Shown: positions 46,832-56,562, numbered from the stretch's first letter. The stretch is DNA of 64,000 bases from Janthinobacterium sp. PAMC25594 (GCF_019443505.1 NZ_CP080377.1:6014001-6078000), one strand, 5' to 3'. Translations and numbers: made by a program. Notes: generated from the letters alone by a model not told the origin.

Positions 46832-49675
46832 ATGAAGCTGAGTAAATTACGCCTGATCTCGGGCGCCGTCTTGCTGGCCTGCGCCTGCATGGCCCAGGCG
46901 GAAATCCGTTTGAGCGATCCCCTGCCGCTGGCACCAGAAGTTACTGTAGGAAAATTGCCGAATGGCTTGACCTACTACATCAAGAAAAATGCCCGTCCCG
47001 CGCAGAAAGTGGAATTGCGCCTGGTGGTGAAAGCCGGCTCCATCCTGGAAGATGACGACCAGCAAGGCCTGGCGCATTTCACGGAACACATGGCCTTCAA
47101 TGGCTCCACGCATTTCAAGCGCAATGAACTCATTTCCTATTTGCAATCGATCGGCGTGAAGTTCGGTGCCGACCTGAACGCCTACACGAGCTTTGATGAA
47201 ACCGTGTACGTGCTGCCGATTCCGACGAACAAGAAGGAAAACCTGGAAAAGGGATTTCTTGTGCTGGAAGACTGGGCGCATGGCTTGAAATTCAATCCGG
47301 CCGACATCAACAGCGAGCGCGGCATCGTGCTGGAAGAGGCGCGCCTGGGCAAGGGCGCCAGCGACCGCATGAACAAGGTGCTGTATCCGAAGCTGCTGAA
47401 CGGTTCGCGCTATGCGCAGCGCATGCCGATCGGCAAGGAATCCGTCTTGAAAACGTTCAAGCCGGAAGCCATCAAGCGTTTCTACAAGGATTGGTACCGG
47501 CCCGACCTGATGGCCGTGATGGTGGTCGGTGACGTGGAGCCGAAACAGGCTGAAAAACTGATCCAGCAGCATTTCGGCAAGCTGAAAAACCCCGCGCAAC
47601 CACGCCCGCGCCTGTATGCGGAAGTGCCGCAGCGCTCGCAGACGGAAGCGCTGGTGATCACGGACAAGGAAGCGCCCGACGACAGCGTCTTCATCCGCTA
47701 TCCGATCCGCGCCGCGCAGGAGCCCGTCACGATTGCCGATTACCGCCGCCAGATGATCGAAAACCTGTATGGCCAGATGCTCAGCGCGCGCATGCAGGAA
47801 TTGACGCAGCAGGCGAATCCCCCGTTCATCCAGGGCGGCAGCAGCATGGGCAAGCTGGTGCGTGGCTACGAATCGTTCAGCGCGTATGCCTTGCTGGGCA
47901 AGGGCGGCGTGCAGCCGGCCGTCGACGCGCTGGTGCAGGAAGATGAGCGGGCGCGCCGCTTCGGTTTCAGCCAGGATGAGCTGGACCGCGCGCGCAAGAA
48001 CATGCTGCGCAATTACGAGCGCGCGCACAGCGAACGCGACAAGTCCGATTCCTCCGGTTTCGTGGCCGAGTATTCGCGCCACTTCCTGGAGCAGGAAGCC
48101 ATTCCCGGCATCGCCAATGAATTGCTGTACGCGCAGGAACTCTTGCCGCAGGTGACCTTGCAGGAAATCAATGAGACGGTGGCCAAGGTGATTCCCGACC
48201 AGCAAAAGAAACTCGTCGTCTTCATGGGCGCCGAGCCGACAGCGGGCGATACCGCCTCGGCTGTACCGACGCAGCAGCAATTGCTCGACGCCGTGGCGCA
48301 AGCGGAACGGCAAAAGGTCGAGCCGCGCACGGAAAAAGTGCTGGCCAGCACGCTGATGGATGGCCCGCCGGCCGGCGGCAGCATCGTCGCTGAAAAGCTC
48401 AACAGCGCCATCGGCGTGACGGAGCTAACCCTGGGCAATGGCGTGCGCGTGCTGCTCAAACCGACGGATTTCAAGAATGACCAGGTGCTGATGGGCTCGA
48501 CCCGCTTCGGCGGCCAGTCGCTGTTTGGCGACGCCGATATCTACAGCGCCCGCTATGCCAGCGCCGTGGTCGGCAGCATGGGTCTGAAAGACCTGGCGCC
48601 GCTGGACTTGCAAAAAGTGTTGGCCGGCAAGACGGTCAATGTGGGCGCCTCGCTGGGCGAACTGAGCGAAGGCTTTGGCGGCTCGGCCAGCAGCGCCGAC
48701 GTGGAAACCATGCTGCAACTGGTGAGCCTGTATTTCCATGACGTGCGCAAGGATGCGGGCCTGTACCAATCCTTCATCGGCAAGCAGCAGGACCTGGCGA
48801 AAAACAGCATGGCGCAGCCGGAAGCCGTGTTTTACGATGCCATCCAGCACGCCATGTTTGGCGACAACCCGCGTGTCGATGGTGTGCCGCGCGCGGCCGA
48901 TTTCGACAAGGTGGGCCTGGACCGCTCGCTGGACATCTTCCGCCAGCGCTTTTCCAGCGCGCGCGACATGACCTTCATCTTTGCGGGCAGCTTTGAGCTC
49001 GACAAGATCAAGCCCCTGATCGCCAGCTACCTGGGCACCTTGCCCGTGGCGGAGGTGCCGCACGCCTACCGCGACGTGGGCATGCGCCCGGTGGCAGGGA
49101 TCGTCAAGAAGGATATCTACATGGGCAGCGAGCCCAAAAGCACGATTTCCATCACCTTCAATGGCGACGCGGCGTATTCGGACGAGCAAAAGCTGACCTT
49201 GCAGGCGCTGGGCGAGGTGTTGAACCTGAAAGTCATCGAAGTGCTGCGCGAAAAGATGAGCATGATCTATGGCGGCGGCTTCGAAACTTCCATGGGCCAG
49301 CATCCGTATGGCCATTATTCGGTGGCGCTGAACTTGCCGACGGGGCCGGAAAACGTGGACAAGGTGATCGCCGCCGCGTTTGCCGAAATCAACAAGATGA
49401 AGGCCGAGGGACCGTCCGTGGCCGACCTGGGAAAGGTCAAGCTGAACTGGATCACACGCCAGCAAAAATCCTTGCGGGAAAATAATTACTGGATGAACCA
49501 ACTGATGGGTTCGGTGACGCAGGGGCGCGATCCCGCGCAGATCCTGCGCTACGAGCAGCGCGTGCGCGCCATCACGCCGCAAGCCGTCAAACAGGCGGCG
49601 CAGCGCTACCTGGACATGCACAATTACGTGCAGGTGGTGCTGTATCCGGAACGTAAAAACGTTGCAGTCAAGTAA
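46832..49675 (+). CDS. M16 (pitrilysin-type) zinc metallopeptidase, exported
   Basis: 947 residues from MKLSKLRLIS with a signal peptide of about 23 residues ending AQA. Two M16 halves: the first has the inverted zinc motif HFTEH (H82, E85, H86) with the distal glutamate E162 in NSERGIV. The second half (about 500 on) is the inactive partner domain. Resembles periplasmic PqqL-like peptidases of about 930 residues. A role in degrading imported or secreted peptides is inference. Confidence 0.9.
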   Translation: MKLSKLRLISGAVLLACACMAQAEIRLSDPLPLAPEVTVGKLPNGLTYYIKKNARPAQKVELRLVVKAGSILEDDDQQGLAHFTEHMAFNGSTHFKRNELISYLQSIGVKFGADLNAYTSFDETVYVLPIPTNKKENLEKGFLVLEDWAHGLKFNPADINSERGIVLEEARLGKGASDRMNKVLYPKLLNGSRYAQRMPIGKESVLKTFKPEAIKRFYKDWYRPDLMAVMVVGDVEPKQAEKLIQQHFGKLKNPAQPRPRLYAEVPQRSQTEALVITDKEAPDDSVFIRYPIRAAQEPVTIADYRRQMIENLYGQMLSARMQELTQQANPPFIQGGSSMGKLVRGYESFSAYALLGKGGVQPAVDALVQEDERARRFGFSQDELDRARKNMLRNYERAHSERDKSDSSGFVAEYSRHFLEQEAIPGIANELLYAQELLPQVTLQEINETVAKVIPDQQKKLVVFMGAEPTAGDTASAVPTQQQLLDAVAQAERQKVEPRTEKVLASTLMDGPPAGGSIVAEKLNSAIGVTELTLGNGVRVLLKPTDFKNDQVLMGSTRFGGQSLFGDADIYSARYASAVVGSMGLKDLAPLDLQKVLAGKTVNVGASLGELSEGFGGSASSADVETMLQLVSLYFHDVRKDAGLYQSFIGKQQDLAKNSMAQPEAVFYDAIQHAMFGDNPRVDGVPRAADFDKVGLDRSLDIFRQRFSSARDMTFIFAGSFELDKIKPLIASYLGTLPVAEVPHAYRDVGMRPVAGIVKKDIYMGSEPKSTISITFNGDAAYSDEQKLTLQALGEVLNLKVIEVLREKMSMIYGGGFETSMGQHPYGHYSVALNLPTGPENVDKVIAAAFAEINKMKAEGPSVADLGKVKLNWITRQQKSLRENNYWMNQLMGSVTQGRDPAQILRYEQRVRAITPQAVKQAAQRYLDMHNYVQVVLYPERKNVAVK

Positions 49676-49768
49676 TCTTCATTGTTGAACCGCAGGGGCG
49701 GCAGGGCGGCGAAGCTGTTAAACTGCTGCTTGGTGATGTGATCGCAATTTGACAAGCAAGGACATACG

Positions 49769-49966
49769 ATGGCTAAGAAAGAAGAACTCGATCCGGAAAC
49801 CCTGGAATTGATCAACTGGTGTATCGAGGTTGAAGGCTTCCTCGTGGCCGGCGGCGCCACCGTGGCACAGGCGCAAGACCACATCGAAGAGCAGGTCGAG
49901 TGGTTTACCGACCAGTTCTACGACGGCTTGACGCCGGAAGAGGCGGCCAAGGAAGCGCTGGCGTGA
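49769..49966 (+). CDS. Small acidic conserved protein
   Basis: 65 residues, very acidic and helical: KKEELDPETLELINWCIEVEGFL, then AQAQDHIEEQVEWFTDQFYDGLTPEEAAKEAL. The start follows CAAGGACATACG. High quality of helix-forming composition and a following terminator support a real gene. No family recognised; size and charge suit a regulatory or adaptor protein. Confidence 0.65.
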   Translation: MAKKEELDPETLELINWCIEVEGFLVAGGATVAQAQDHIEEQVEWFTDQFYDGLTPEEAAKEALA

Positions 49967-49993
49967 TGCGTCAGTAACAAGCGAGCAGTAACG

Positions 49994-50043
49994 AAGCGGG
50001 CGGTGCCTGCCGGGCATCAGCCTGGTAGCGCCGCCCGCTTTGC
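49994..50043 (+). terminator. Terminator after small acidic protein gene
   Basis: AAGCGGGCGG at 49994-50003 pairs with CCGCCCGCTT at 50031-50040 across a 27-nt loop containing a smaller stem, followed by T-rich sequence. Confidence 0.7.
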
Positions 50044-50110
50044 GTTTGCAAAAAGATTTCCATCAGGAAATTGTTTATAATTCCATGCTTTATTTTCTAC
50101 CCAGGCTCCC

Positions 50111-51694
50111 ATGACACTCCGTTCGCGCATTCTTCTATTGTGTTTCAGCACCTTGCTCGGCATCGTCCTCATCGCTTCATTCTCCCTGTATTCCTTGCGC
50201 CAGACCATGATGGCCGAAAGGGTCGAGCAATTGACGGTGCTGGTGGAATTGGCCAATGCCTCGGTGGAAAAGGCGTATGCGCTGGAACAGTCGGGCAAGC
50301 TCACGCGTGAACAGGCCCAGCAGCAGGCCAAGCTGGCCATCGGCAGTTTCGTCAAGGACGAGATGTATTACTTTGTGCGCGACTTCAGTACCGACTTGCT
50401 GTACGTGCATCCGAATCCCGCGCGCATCGGTACGCCGCAAAAGAACATGCAGCAGGCGGGCGACCGCTACCGGGCCGCGCTGGCCAACAGCCGCATCGGC
50501 CTGGTGCAGGCGGACGGCACGCGTCCCGGCGTGCCCGACCCGGTGGCGAAGATGTATGCGGTGGTGAAATTTGCGCCGTGGGACTGGCTGATCGGCACGG
50601 GCACCTACATCGATGACATCAACCACAAATTCTGGGCCCAGGCCGGTGTGCTGCTGGCCATCGGCGGCGCGCTGATGCTGGTGGTGGGTGGCCTGGCGGC
50701 CCTGATGCTGCGCCGTATCCTGGCCCAGCTCGGTGGCGAACCCGACTATGCAGCCGCCATCGTGGCGCAGATCGCCAAGGGCGACCTCACCACGCACATC
50801 GACACGCGCCCCGGCGACACGGACAGCCTGTTGATGGCGATCAAGGCCATGCGCGACAACCTGGCGCACCTGGTGAGCCAGGTGCGCAACGATGCGGAAT
50901 CCATTTCCACGGCGTCGGGCGAGATCGCTTCCGGCAACCACGACCTGTCGGCGCGCACGGAACAGCAGGCGGGATCGCTGGAAGAAACGGCATCGACCAT
51001 GGAAGAGATGACCTCGACCGTGCGGCAGAATGCGGACAATGCGCGCCAGGCCAACCAGCTGGCCATTTCCGCCTCGCAAGTGGCGACCCAGGCGGGCGGC
51101 GTGGTGGGGCAGGTGGTCGAGACCATGGGCGCCATCAATGCCTCGTCGAAAAAGATCGGCGACATCATCGCCGTCATCGACGGCATCGCCTTCCAGACGA
51201 ATATCCTGGCCCTGAACGCGGCCGTGGAAGCGGCGCGCGCGGGCGAGCAGGGGCGTGGCTTTGCCGTCGTGGCCAGCGAGGTGCGCAATCTGGCGCAGCG
51301 TTCGGCTGCGGCCGCCAAGGAAATCAAGCAATTGATCGACAGTTCCGCCGAGCAAGTCGGCGCCGGTGAAAAACTCGTGGCGCTGGCGGGCGAGACGATG
51401 GAAAAGGTCGTTTCCAGCGTGCAGCATGTGACCGATATCGTGGCCGAGATTTCCTCGGCCAGCGCGGAGCAGAGCGCCGGCATCGAGCAGATCAATCAGG
51501 CCATCGTCGAGATGGATAACATGACGCAGCAAAACTCGGCCCTGGTCGAGCAGGCGTCGGCGGCGGCGCAGGCCATGAACGAGCAGGCGGCCGGGCTGGC
51601 GCAGATCGTCAGCGTGTTCAAGGTCGGTGCGGTGGCGCCGGCAGCGGCAGCGCGACAGCGCAGCGTGCCTGCGACGCGGCGCCTGACGCGCTAA
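50111..51694 (+). CDS. Methyl-accepting chemotaxis protein with single Cache domain
   Basis: 527 residues. Membrane helix 7-29, periplasmic sCache-type sensor about 33-180 ([43 protein letters not shown]), second helix 188-210, HAMP, then the signalling hairpin. The tip [25 protein letters not shown] and [36 protein letters not shown] is standard. No C-terminal receptor-tethering pentapeptide. Ligand unknown; sCache_2 domains often bind small organic acids. Confidence 0.93.
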   Translation: MTLRSRILLLCFSTLLGIVLIASFSLYSLRQTMMAERVEQLTVLVELANASVEKAYALEQSGKLTREQAQQQAKLAIGSFVKDEMYYFVRDFSTDLLYVHPNPARIGTPQKNMQQAGDRYRAALANSRIGLVQADGTRPGVPDPVAKMYAVVKFAPWDWLIGTGTYIDDINHKFWAQAGVLLAIGGALMLVVGGLAALMLRRILAQLGGEPDYAAAIVAQIAKGDLTTHIDTRPGDTDSLLMAIKAMRDNLAHLVSQVRNDAESISTASGEIASGNHDLSARTEQQAGSLEETASTMEEMTSTVRQNADNARQANQLAISASQVATQAGGVVGQVVETMGAINASSKKIGDIIAVIDGIAFQTNILALNAAVEAARAGEQGRGFAVVASEVRNLAQRSAAAAKEIKQLIDSSAEQVGAGEKLVALAGETMEKVVSSVQHVTDIVAEISSASAEQSAGIEQINQAIVEMDNMTQQNSALVEQASAAAQAMNEQAAGLAQIVSVFKVGAVAPAAAARQRSVPATRRLTR

Positions 51695-51781
51695 GCGGTT
51701 TTTTCTGTCGTGCGGGGAACTTATCCCCGGCTCACCTGTCCAAACTTTTTCGTCCGCAAGGGACGCACAGAAGAGGTGAGC

Positions 51782-52651
51782 ATGACAGACGGTTTTTCGT
51801 ATCACGCGGCATTTGCCCGCAACCTGGGCTGGGTCACGCAGGCGGAGCAGGACAGTTTGCGCGGCAAGCGCGTGGCCATTGCCGGCATGGGCGGCGTGGG
51901 CGGCGTGCATTTGCTGACCCTGGCGCGGCTGGGTATCGGCGCTTTTCACATCGCCGATTTCGACACTTTCGATATCGCCAACTTCAATCGCCAGGCCGGC
52001 GCCATGATGTCCACCCTGGGCCAGCCCAAGGTGGCCGTGCTGGCGCAGATGGCGACGGACATCAATCCAGAACTGGAGATTAAACAATTTCCTGACGGCA
52101 TACACGACAGCAACCTGGCGGAGTTTTTTGCCGGTGTCGACCTGTATGTGGACGGCCTGGATTTCTTTGCCTTCCCCGCGCGCCAGGCCACCTTCGCCAC
52201 CTGCGCGCGCCTGGGTATCCCCGCCATCACGGCCGCGCCGCTGGGCATGGGCACGGCCGTGCTCAGCTTCATGCCGGGCGGCATGACGTTCGAAGAGTAT
52301 TTTGGCTGGGGCGACTTGCCCGAGGAAGAAAAAGCCCTGCGCTTTCTCGTCGGGCTGGCGCCGGCCGGCTTGCACGGCCCCTACCTGGTCGACCCGTCGG
52401 CCATCAACCTGAAGGAGCGGCGTGGACCGTCGACCATCATGGGTTGCCAGTTGTGCGCGGGCGCGGCCGCCACGGAAGCCTTGAAGATCCTGTTAAAACG
52501 CGGCAAGGTGATGGCGGCGCCGCACGGCATGCATTTCGACGCCTACCGCAACAAGCTCGTGCGTACCTGGCGTCCCGGCGGCAACCGTCATCCGCTGCAA
52601 CGCCTGACGATGGCCATCATCAAGCGGCGCCGCGCGGCGCAGGGGGCATAA
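51782..52651 (+). CDS. ThiF/E1-like adenylyltransferase-fold protein
   Basis: 289 residues with GAGGTGAGC before the ATG. Rossmann ATP site GMGGVGG at 35-41, acidic strand FHIADFDTFDIANFNRQ with the E1-type asparagine and arginine (N69, R70). MGCQLCAG (C222, C225) precedes the terminal helix ATEALKILL. It lacks the paired CxxC zinc site of MoeB. Its stop abuts the next gene start (TAA-ATG), a nitroreductase-like protein. Mycobacterial Rv1355c fuses such domains. Substrate unknown. Confidence 0.82.
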   Translation: MTDGFSYHAAFARNLGWVTQAEQDSLRGKRVAIAGMGGVGGVHLLTLARLGIGAFHIADFDTFDIANFNRQAGAMMSTLGQPKVAVLAQMATDINPELEIKQFPDGIHDSNLAEFFAGVDLYVDGLDFFAFPARQATFATCARLGIPAITAAPLGMGTAVLSFMPGGMTFEEYFGWGDLPEEEKALRFLVGLAPAGLHGPYLVDPSAINLKERRGPSTIMGCQLCAGAAATEALKILLKRGKVMAAPHGMHFDAYRNKLVRTWRPGGNRHPLQRLTMAIIKRRRAAQGA

Positions 52652-53764
52652 ATGGCACAGGCACCGCTGATGATCGATCCCGTACTGGAAAACATTCTCG
52701 ACCAGGCGCGCTGGGCACCCAGCGGCGACAACACGCAGCCGTGGCGCTTTGAAGTCGTGGACCCGCGCCATGTCGTCGTGCATGGCTTCGATACGCGCAG
52801 CCACTGCGTGTACGACCTTGACGGCCATCCCAGCCAGCTGTCGCTGGGCGCCTTGCTTGAAAGTATGGCGCTGGCGGCCAGCAGCCATGGCTTGCGCATG
52901 GAAGCGCGCCGGCGCGGCGGCTTGCCCGACACCTTGCCCACGTTTGACGTGCGCTTTGTCGACAGCCCCGGCATGCTGCCCGACCCGCTGGCGGCCTTCC
53001 TGCCGCAGCGCAGCGTGCAGCGGCGACGGCTCAGCACGCGCCGCCTGCGCGCCAGCGAAAAGGCGGCCTTGGCGGCCAGCTTGCCGCCCGGCTACAGCGT
53101 GCAGTGGTTTGAAGGCTGGCGCATGCGCCTGGCCTGCGCGCGCCTGATGTTCGACAATGCGAAGCTGCGCCTGACCATGCCCGAAGCGCACAAGGTACAC
53201 CGCGACGTCATCGAGTGGGGGGCGCGCTTCAGCAGCGACCGCATCCCGGAACAGGCGCTGGGCGTGGACCCGATGACGGCGCGGCTGATGCGCTGGGTCA
53301 TGCACAGCTGGCGCCGCGTGGATTTTTTCAATACCTGGCTGGGAGGCACCATTGCCCCGCGTCTGCAGATGGACTTGCTGCCGGGCCTGTATTGCGCCGC
53401 GCATTTCGTGCTGCTGGCCGAGGCGCCGCCGCGTCACATCGACGATTACGTGGCGGCGGGCAGGGCCATGCAGCGCTTCTGGCTGACGGCCACGCAGCTG
53501 GGCCTGCAATTACAGCCGGAACTGACGCCGCTGATCTTCGCCCGTTATGTGCGCGAACGGCGGGCTTTTTCGCGCACCGACGGCATGCTGGAACTGGCGC
53601 AGGAACTGGCGCTGCAATGCCAGGCCGTGCTGGGTGCGGTGGCGTTTGATCGGGCCGTGTTCCTTGGTCGCATCGGCGCCGGCCCGGCGGCCCAGGCGCG
53701 CTCCTTGCGCCGGCCGCTGCACGACTTGCTGGTGGCGCCGGTCAACGGGAGGACGCTTGCATGA
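52652..53764 (+). CDS. Nitroreductase-fold protein paired with ThiF-like protein
   Basis: 370 residues starting on the base after the ThiF-like stop. The N-terminus ILDQARWAPSGDNTQPWRFEVV is the FMN-binding opening of nitroreductases (arginine-x-x-serine-like and asparagine-tryptophan). LSLGALLESMALAASSHGL follows as the usual helix. A second half (about 180-340) is divergent with hydrophobic WLGGTIAPRLQMDLLPGLYCAAHFVLLAE. Together with ThiF-like neighbour it may modify a carboxylated substrate; reaction unknown. Confidence 0.78.
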   Translation: MAQAPLMIDPVLENILDQARWAPSGDNTQPWRFEVVDPRHVVVHGFDTRSHCVYDLDGHPSQLSLGALLESMALAASSHGLRMEARRRGGLPDTLPTFDVRFVDSPGMLPDPLAAFLPQRSVQRRRLSTRRLRASEKAALAASLPPGYSVQWFEGWRMRLACARLMFDNAKLRLTMPEAHKVHRDVIEWGARFSSDRIPEQALGVDPMTARLMRWVMHSWRRVDFFNTWLGGTIAPRLQMDLLPGLYCAAHFVLLAEAPPRHIDDYVAAGRAMQRFWLTATQLGLQLQPELTPLIFARYVRERRAFSRTDGMLELAQELALQCQAVLGAVAFDRAVFLGRIGAGPAAQARSLRRPLHDLLVAPVNGRTLA

Positions 53765-53796
53765 ACGGCATGGGTTTGCCGCTTGCCACAGCGAAA

Positions 53797-53823
53797 AAAG
53801 CCGCTGAGGACCTCAGCGGCTTT
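53797..53823. terminator. Bidirectional terminator
   Basis: AAAGCCGCTGAG and CTCAGCGGCTTT form a long stem, with an A-run on the left and T on the right. It separates the convergent nitroreductase-like gene and the PepA-like gene, and probably ends both transcripts. Confidence 0.85.
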
Positions 53824-53842
53824 CAGGCGCGATGATCGCATG

Positions 53843-54673
53843 TCAAGCCTGGCGTTGCCCGCCTTGCTGGCGGCGCGCAGTCATGCCCAGGCCAAACAGG
53901 CCGATACCGAGCAGGGCGATGGTGCCTAGTTCAGGTACAGCGGCCTGGAATAATTCCAGGCCGCCACCGTCGGCCATCGCGACAAAACTGTTGGTCAAGC
54001 TGCCGCCGATGAAGCTGTTCGTATTCCCGCTGAGGGACTCCAGCGGGAAGAATGGGTTAGGATTGACGAAGAACAACTGTCCTTGCGGCGTCAGCGTGGC
54101 GTTAAGCAAGGCCTTGAAGTCGCCTTGGGCCAGGCCGGCGAAAATGTGTGCTTCGCCCAGATCGAGCGTGTAGGTCACGATCGCATAGTCATCCCCGGAG
54201 GCTCCAACATTCACCGGCGAGCCTGCCACGTTACTGACCGACAGTGACGTGTCCTGGTTGGGGTCGATGTACAAGGTCATGCTCAGGGTTTGAAAGTTGG
54301 CGTGGATCCCGCCAGCCAGCGTATCGGATTGGCCGGTGATGGTGAACAGGCCATACATGCCATAGCCATTGAGGGCGTTCAGTTGCGATGGCACGCTGCC
54401 GCCAGTGGGGCTGCCGAAAGCGGCCTTGGTCAGAAAGCCTGTTTCAACGAAGGGATCGTTGCCACCGCCCAAACCGCCAACGATGGTTTGTTCGACGCGC
54501 GCGTGATATTCAAAGCTGATGCGGTCGGCCACAACCAGATTGGCTGCGGTACCGGGGACGGAACCTTCGTTGACGGTAAATAAAGGACCAGCGAATGCGG
54601 GAGCACTGATCAGCGCGGCGCCGATGGTGGCCGCGGAGAGAGCGAGACGCAGGAATGAGGACAGCGTTTTCAT
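53843..54673 (-). CDS. PEP-CTERM protein, PepA (flocculation-associated)-like
   Basis: 276 residues. Signal peptide about 28 residues ending AFA; ectodomain with NLVVADRISFEYHARVEQT, YGMYGLFTITGQ and TLSMTLYIDPNQDTS as in the flocculation-associated PepA family. C-terminus is VPELGTIALLGIGLFGLG plus TARRQQ: an exosortase signal with PEL instead of PEP. Expected on the cell surface with exopolysaccharide. The family name rests on remembered pattern, not an alignment. Confidence 0.75.
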   Translation of the reverse strand: MKTLSSFLRLALSAATIGAALISAPAFAGPLFTVNEGSVPGTAANLVVADRISFEYHARVEQTIVGGLGGGNDPFVETGFLTKAAFGSPTGGSVPSQLNALNGYGMYGLFTITGQSDTLAGGIHANFQTLSMTLYIDPNQDTSLSVSNVAGSPVNVGASGDDYAIVTYTLDLGEAHIFAGLAQGDFKALLNATLTPQGQLFFVNPNPFFPLESLSGNTNSFIGGSLTNSFVAMADGGGLELFQAAVPELGTIALLGIGLFGLGMTARRQQGGQRQA

Positions 54674-54921
54674 GGCATTTCCTTCAGCGTGAGGGGTGAT
54701 CGGACCAGGTCACTGTGGCGGCTGCCTCAGATAACCTCATACGCCCTTGAAGCAGAATTCGTACCATCTAATATTTGCATTTGAATTCAACAGCTTATAA
54801 AAACAGGGGTGCCATTTTTCGCGCGTGTGTAAAAAAAATCGACGTTTTACCCGGCCTATGGCGCGGCTCGCGGGCGCCAGTCTTTCCTGTCATCGGCTAC
54901 AGTGGGGCAAAGGAGGTCACC

Positions 54922-55095
54922 ATGCAACTACCATCCCGTCATGCCCCGCTGCGTGCGCACAGCACGCCTGAACCGGATATTCCGCCGCCGCCCGAAGGCG
55001 ATCCGCTGATGCCGCCGCCAGAAAAGCCGCCGCACACGGATCCCGTGCCCGTCGAGGAACCGACGCCGCCGCAGCCGCCCGTCAAGATGGGCTGA
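54922..55095 (+). CDS. Proline-rich small protein, 57 residues
   Basis: A near-perfect AAGGAGG ribosome-binding site lies 6 bases before the ATG. Residues 17-55 are almost entirely proline with acidic and basic spacers (PDIPPPPEGDPLMPPPEKPP and so on). Low-complexity, likely disordered. No signal peptide. Such proteins occur in burkholderial genomes without known function. The strong initiation site supports translation. Confidence 0.65.
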   Translation: MQLPSRHAPLRAHSTPEPDIPPPPEGDPLMPPPEKPPHTDPVPVEEPTPPQPPVKMG

Positions 55096-55333
55096 GCAAG
55101 TCGTCGCGCACCTGAGTGGACCTGAGCGGCGAGGCCACTGCCGCGCGCTGTTTATTTCTGGTCGGAAATGGATTGCGCGGGCGGCCGGATTGCCACGCCA
55201 ATTAAACAACAAAAATGCCAATAAACGTTGCCGAGTGGATACAAATCAAGCGCTAACTGCTGTGTGTCATGTGGCCGTCACGATTCTGTTCTTATAATGA
55301 GACATCATAAAAATTCTTGTACAGGAGGCCATC

Positions 55334-55471
55334 ATGGGCAATTCCTTGCATAACAAAATCTACCTGGGCCGGCGCCCTGTGATCACCAGCAAAAACCTCG
55401 CAGCGCTGGCGCTGGCGGGCGCCGTGGCTGGTTGCGGCCTGGCGTGGCTGCTGCTGCGCAGCTACAAATAA
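55334..55471 (+). CDS. Single-span membrane protein, 45 residues
   Basis: AGGAGG lies 6 bases before the ATG. Basic N-terminus (NKIYLGRRPVITSKN) precedes one hydrophobic segment about residues 22-41 (LAALALAGAVAGCGLAWLLL), ending RSYK. An N-in topology is expected. Too short for a family call, but the strong ribosome-binding site and clear topology support a gene. It may be co-expressed with nothing else here. Confidence 0.6.
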   Translation: MGNSLHNKIYLGRRPVITSKNLAALALAGAVAGCGLAWLLLRSYK

Positions 55472-55600
55472 GCGCGCTTCACGCGCATTTTCGGTACGCC
55501 ATCCGCAGGGTGGGCGGCGACTGAATCACGTTGCCTGTTGCCGATGCGCAGCGGGGCGCGTACCATGGGGGCCGAACACCTGGCCTTTTATGGAAAAGTA

Positions 55601-55969
55601 ATGAAGAACGAGAAATTAACAACCGATGAATATGACGCGCTGGAGCAAGTTGCACGCGGCATCAAGACCGAGCGCCCCAGTGCTTGCGTTGCCCGCAATG
55701 CCAAGCGCCTGTCCGGCCTGAAGCTGCTCAGCTATGCACGCGATGGCCGTTTGTCCATCACCGAGAAAGCACAACAGTTGCTGTTCCTGCGCCGCTGCAT
55801 CATGGGGCTGCGCGCCGTCGCCGCCGATCCGCTGACCAAGCTGGAATCGGACGTGGCCTATTTCCTGGGCAAGAAAGCCCACATCGTGGCGCGCGCGGAA
55901 GGCGAGGGCCACGACATTTCCGACAAGGGCCGCGACTCGCTGGTCGACATCGACACCCTGGGCCTTTAA
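55601..55969 (+). CDS. Hypothetical winged-helix-like protein
   Basis: 122 residues from MKNEKLTTDEYDALEQ; an earlier ATG in frame lacks a ribosome-binding site. RPSACVARNAKRLSGLKLLSYARDGRLSITEKAQQLLFLRR reads like a small winged helix with wing GRLSIT. The acidic, helical C-terminus SDKGRDSLVDIDTLGL follows. Not recognised beyond that; a cytoplasmic DNA-binding or adaptor role is only a suggestion. Confidence 0.6.
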   Translation: MKNEKLTTDEYDALEQVARGIKTERPSACVARNAKRLSGLKLLSYARDGRLSITEKAQQLLFLRRCIMGLRAVAADPLTKLESDVAYFLGKKAHIVARAEGEGHDISDKGRDSLVDIDTLGL

Positions 55970-56050
55970 GGTCTCTACACCGGCCCCTGGGGCCGGTTTT
56001 TACATCCCCCTCACTTTTATTCCCCCTTGGAGAACACTTTGGACAGCGCG

Positions 56051-56509
56051 ATGAACTGGTCGGCCCATGAACTGACGATGACGGTCCTGATGACGCCCGA
56101 TATGGCCAACTTTTCCGGCAATGTGCACGGCGGCACCATCCTGAAATACCTCGACAGCGTCGCCTACGCCTGCGCCAGCCGCTATTCGGGCAGCTATGTG
56201 GTCACCTTGTCGGTGGACCAGGTGATGTTCTTGCAGCCTATCCACGTGGGTGAGCTGGTGACCTTCCTGGCCTCGATCAATTACACGGGCACGACCTCGA
56301 TGGAGGTGGGCATCCGCGTGGTGACGGAAAACATCCAGCAGCGCCTGGTGCGCCACGCCAACAGCTGCTATTTCACGATGGTGGCCGTGGACGCCAACCG
56401 CAAGCCCGTGGCCGTGCCGCCGCTGGTACTGGAAACGCCGGAGCAGCAGGTGCGCTTCGAGCAAGCCAAGCTGCGCAAGCTGTCGCGCCAGAAGGTGTCG
56501 AAGAAATAA
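56051..56509 (+). CDS. Acyl-CoA thioesterase, YciA-like hotdog fold
   Basis: 152 residues from ATG 56051; a TTG 24 bp earlier is an alternative start. NFSGNVHGGTILKYLDSVAYACASRYSG carries the hotdog helix and catalytic asparagine/aspartate, followed by VTLSVDQVMFLQPIHVGELV. The basic C-terminus KLRKLSRQKVSKK is typical. It likely hydrolyses acyl-CoAs to balance CoA pools. A strong bidirectional terminator follows. Confidence 0.88.
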   Translation: MNWSAHELTMTVLMTPDMANFSGNVHGGTILKYLDSVAYACASRYSGSYVVTLSVDQVMFLQPIHVGELVTFLASINYTGTTSMEVGIRVVTENIQQRLVRHANSCYFTMVAVDANRKPVAVPPLVLETPEQQVRFEQAKLRKLSRQKVSKK

Positions 56510-56523
56510 ATGCAGCGGACATG

Positions 56524-56562
56524 AAAAAACGGCCACCAGAGCGATCTGGTGGCCGTTTTTTT
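56524..56562. terminator. Strong bidirectional terminator
   Basis: ACGGCCACCAGA and TCTGGTGGCCGT form a perfect 12-bp stem with a GCGA loop, preceded by A6 and followed by T7. It serves both the thioesterase gene and the convergent DEAD-box gene. Confidence 0.93.

Noticed and set aside
50177..52375. 732-codon minus-strand open frame over the chemoreceptor and ThiF-like genes
   Set aside because: Antisense shadow; both plus-strand genes have clear motifs.
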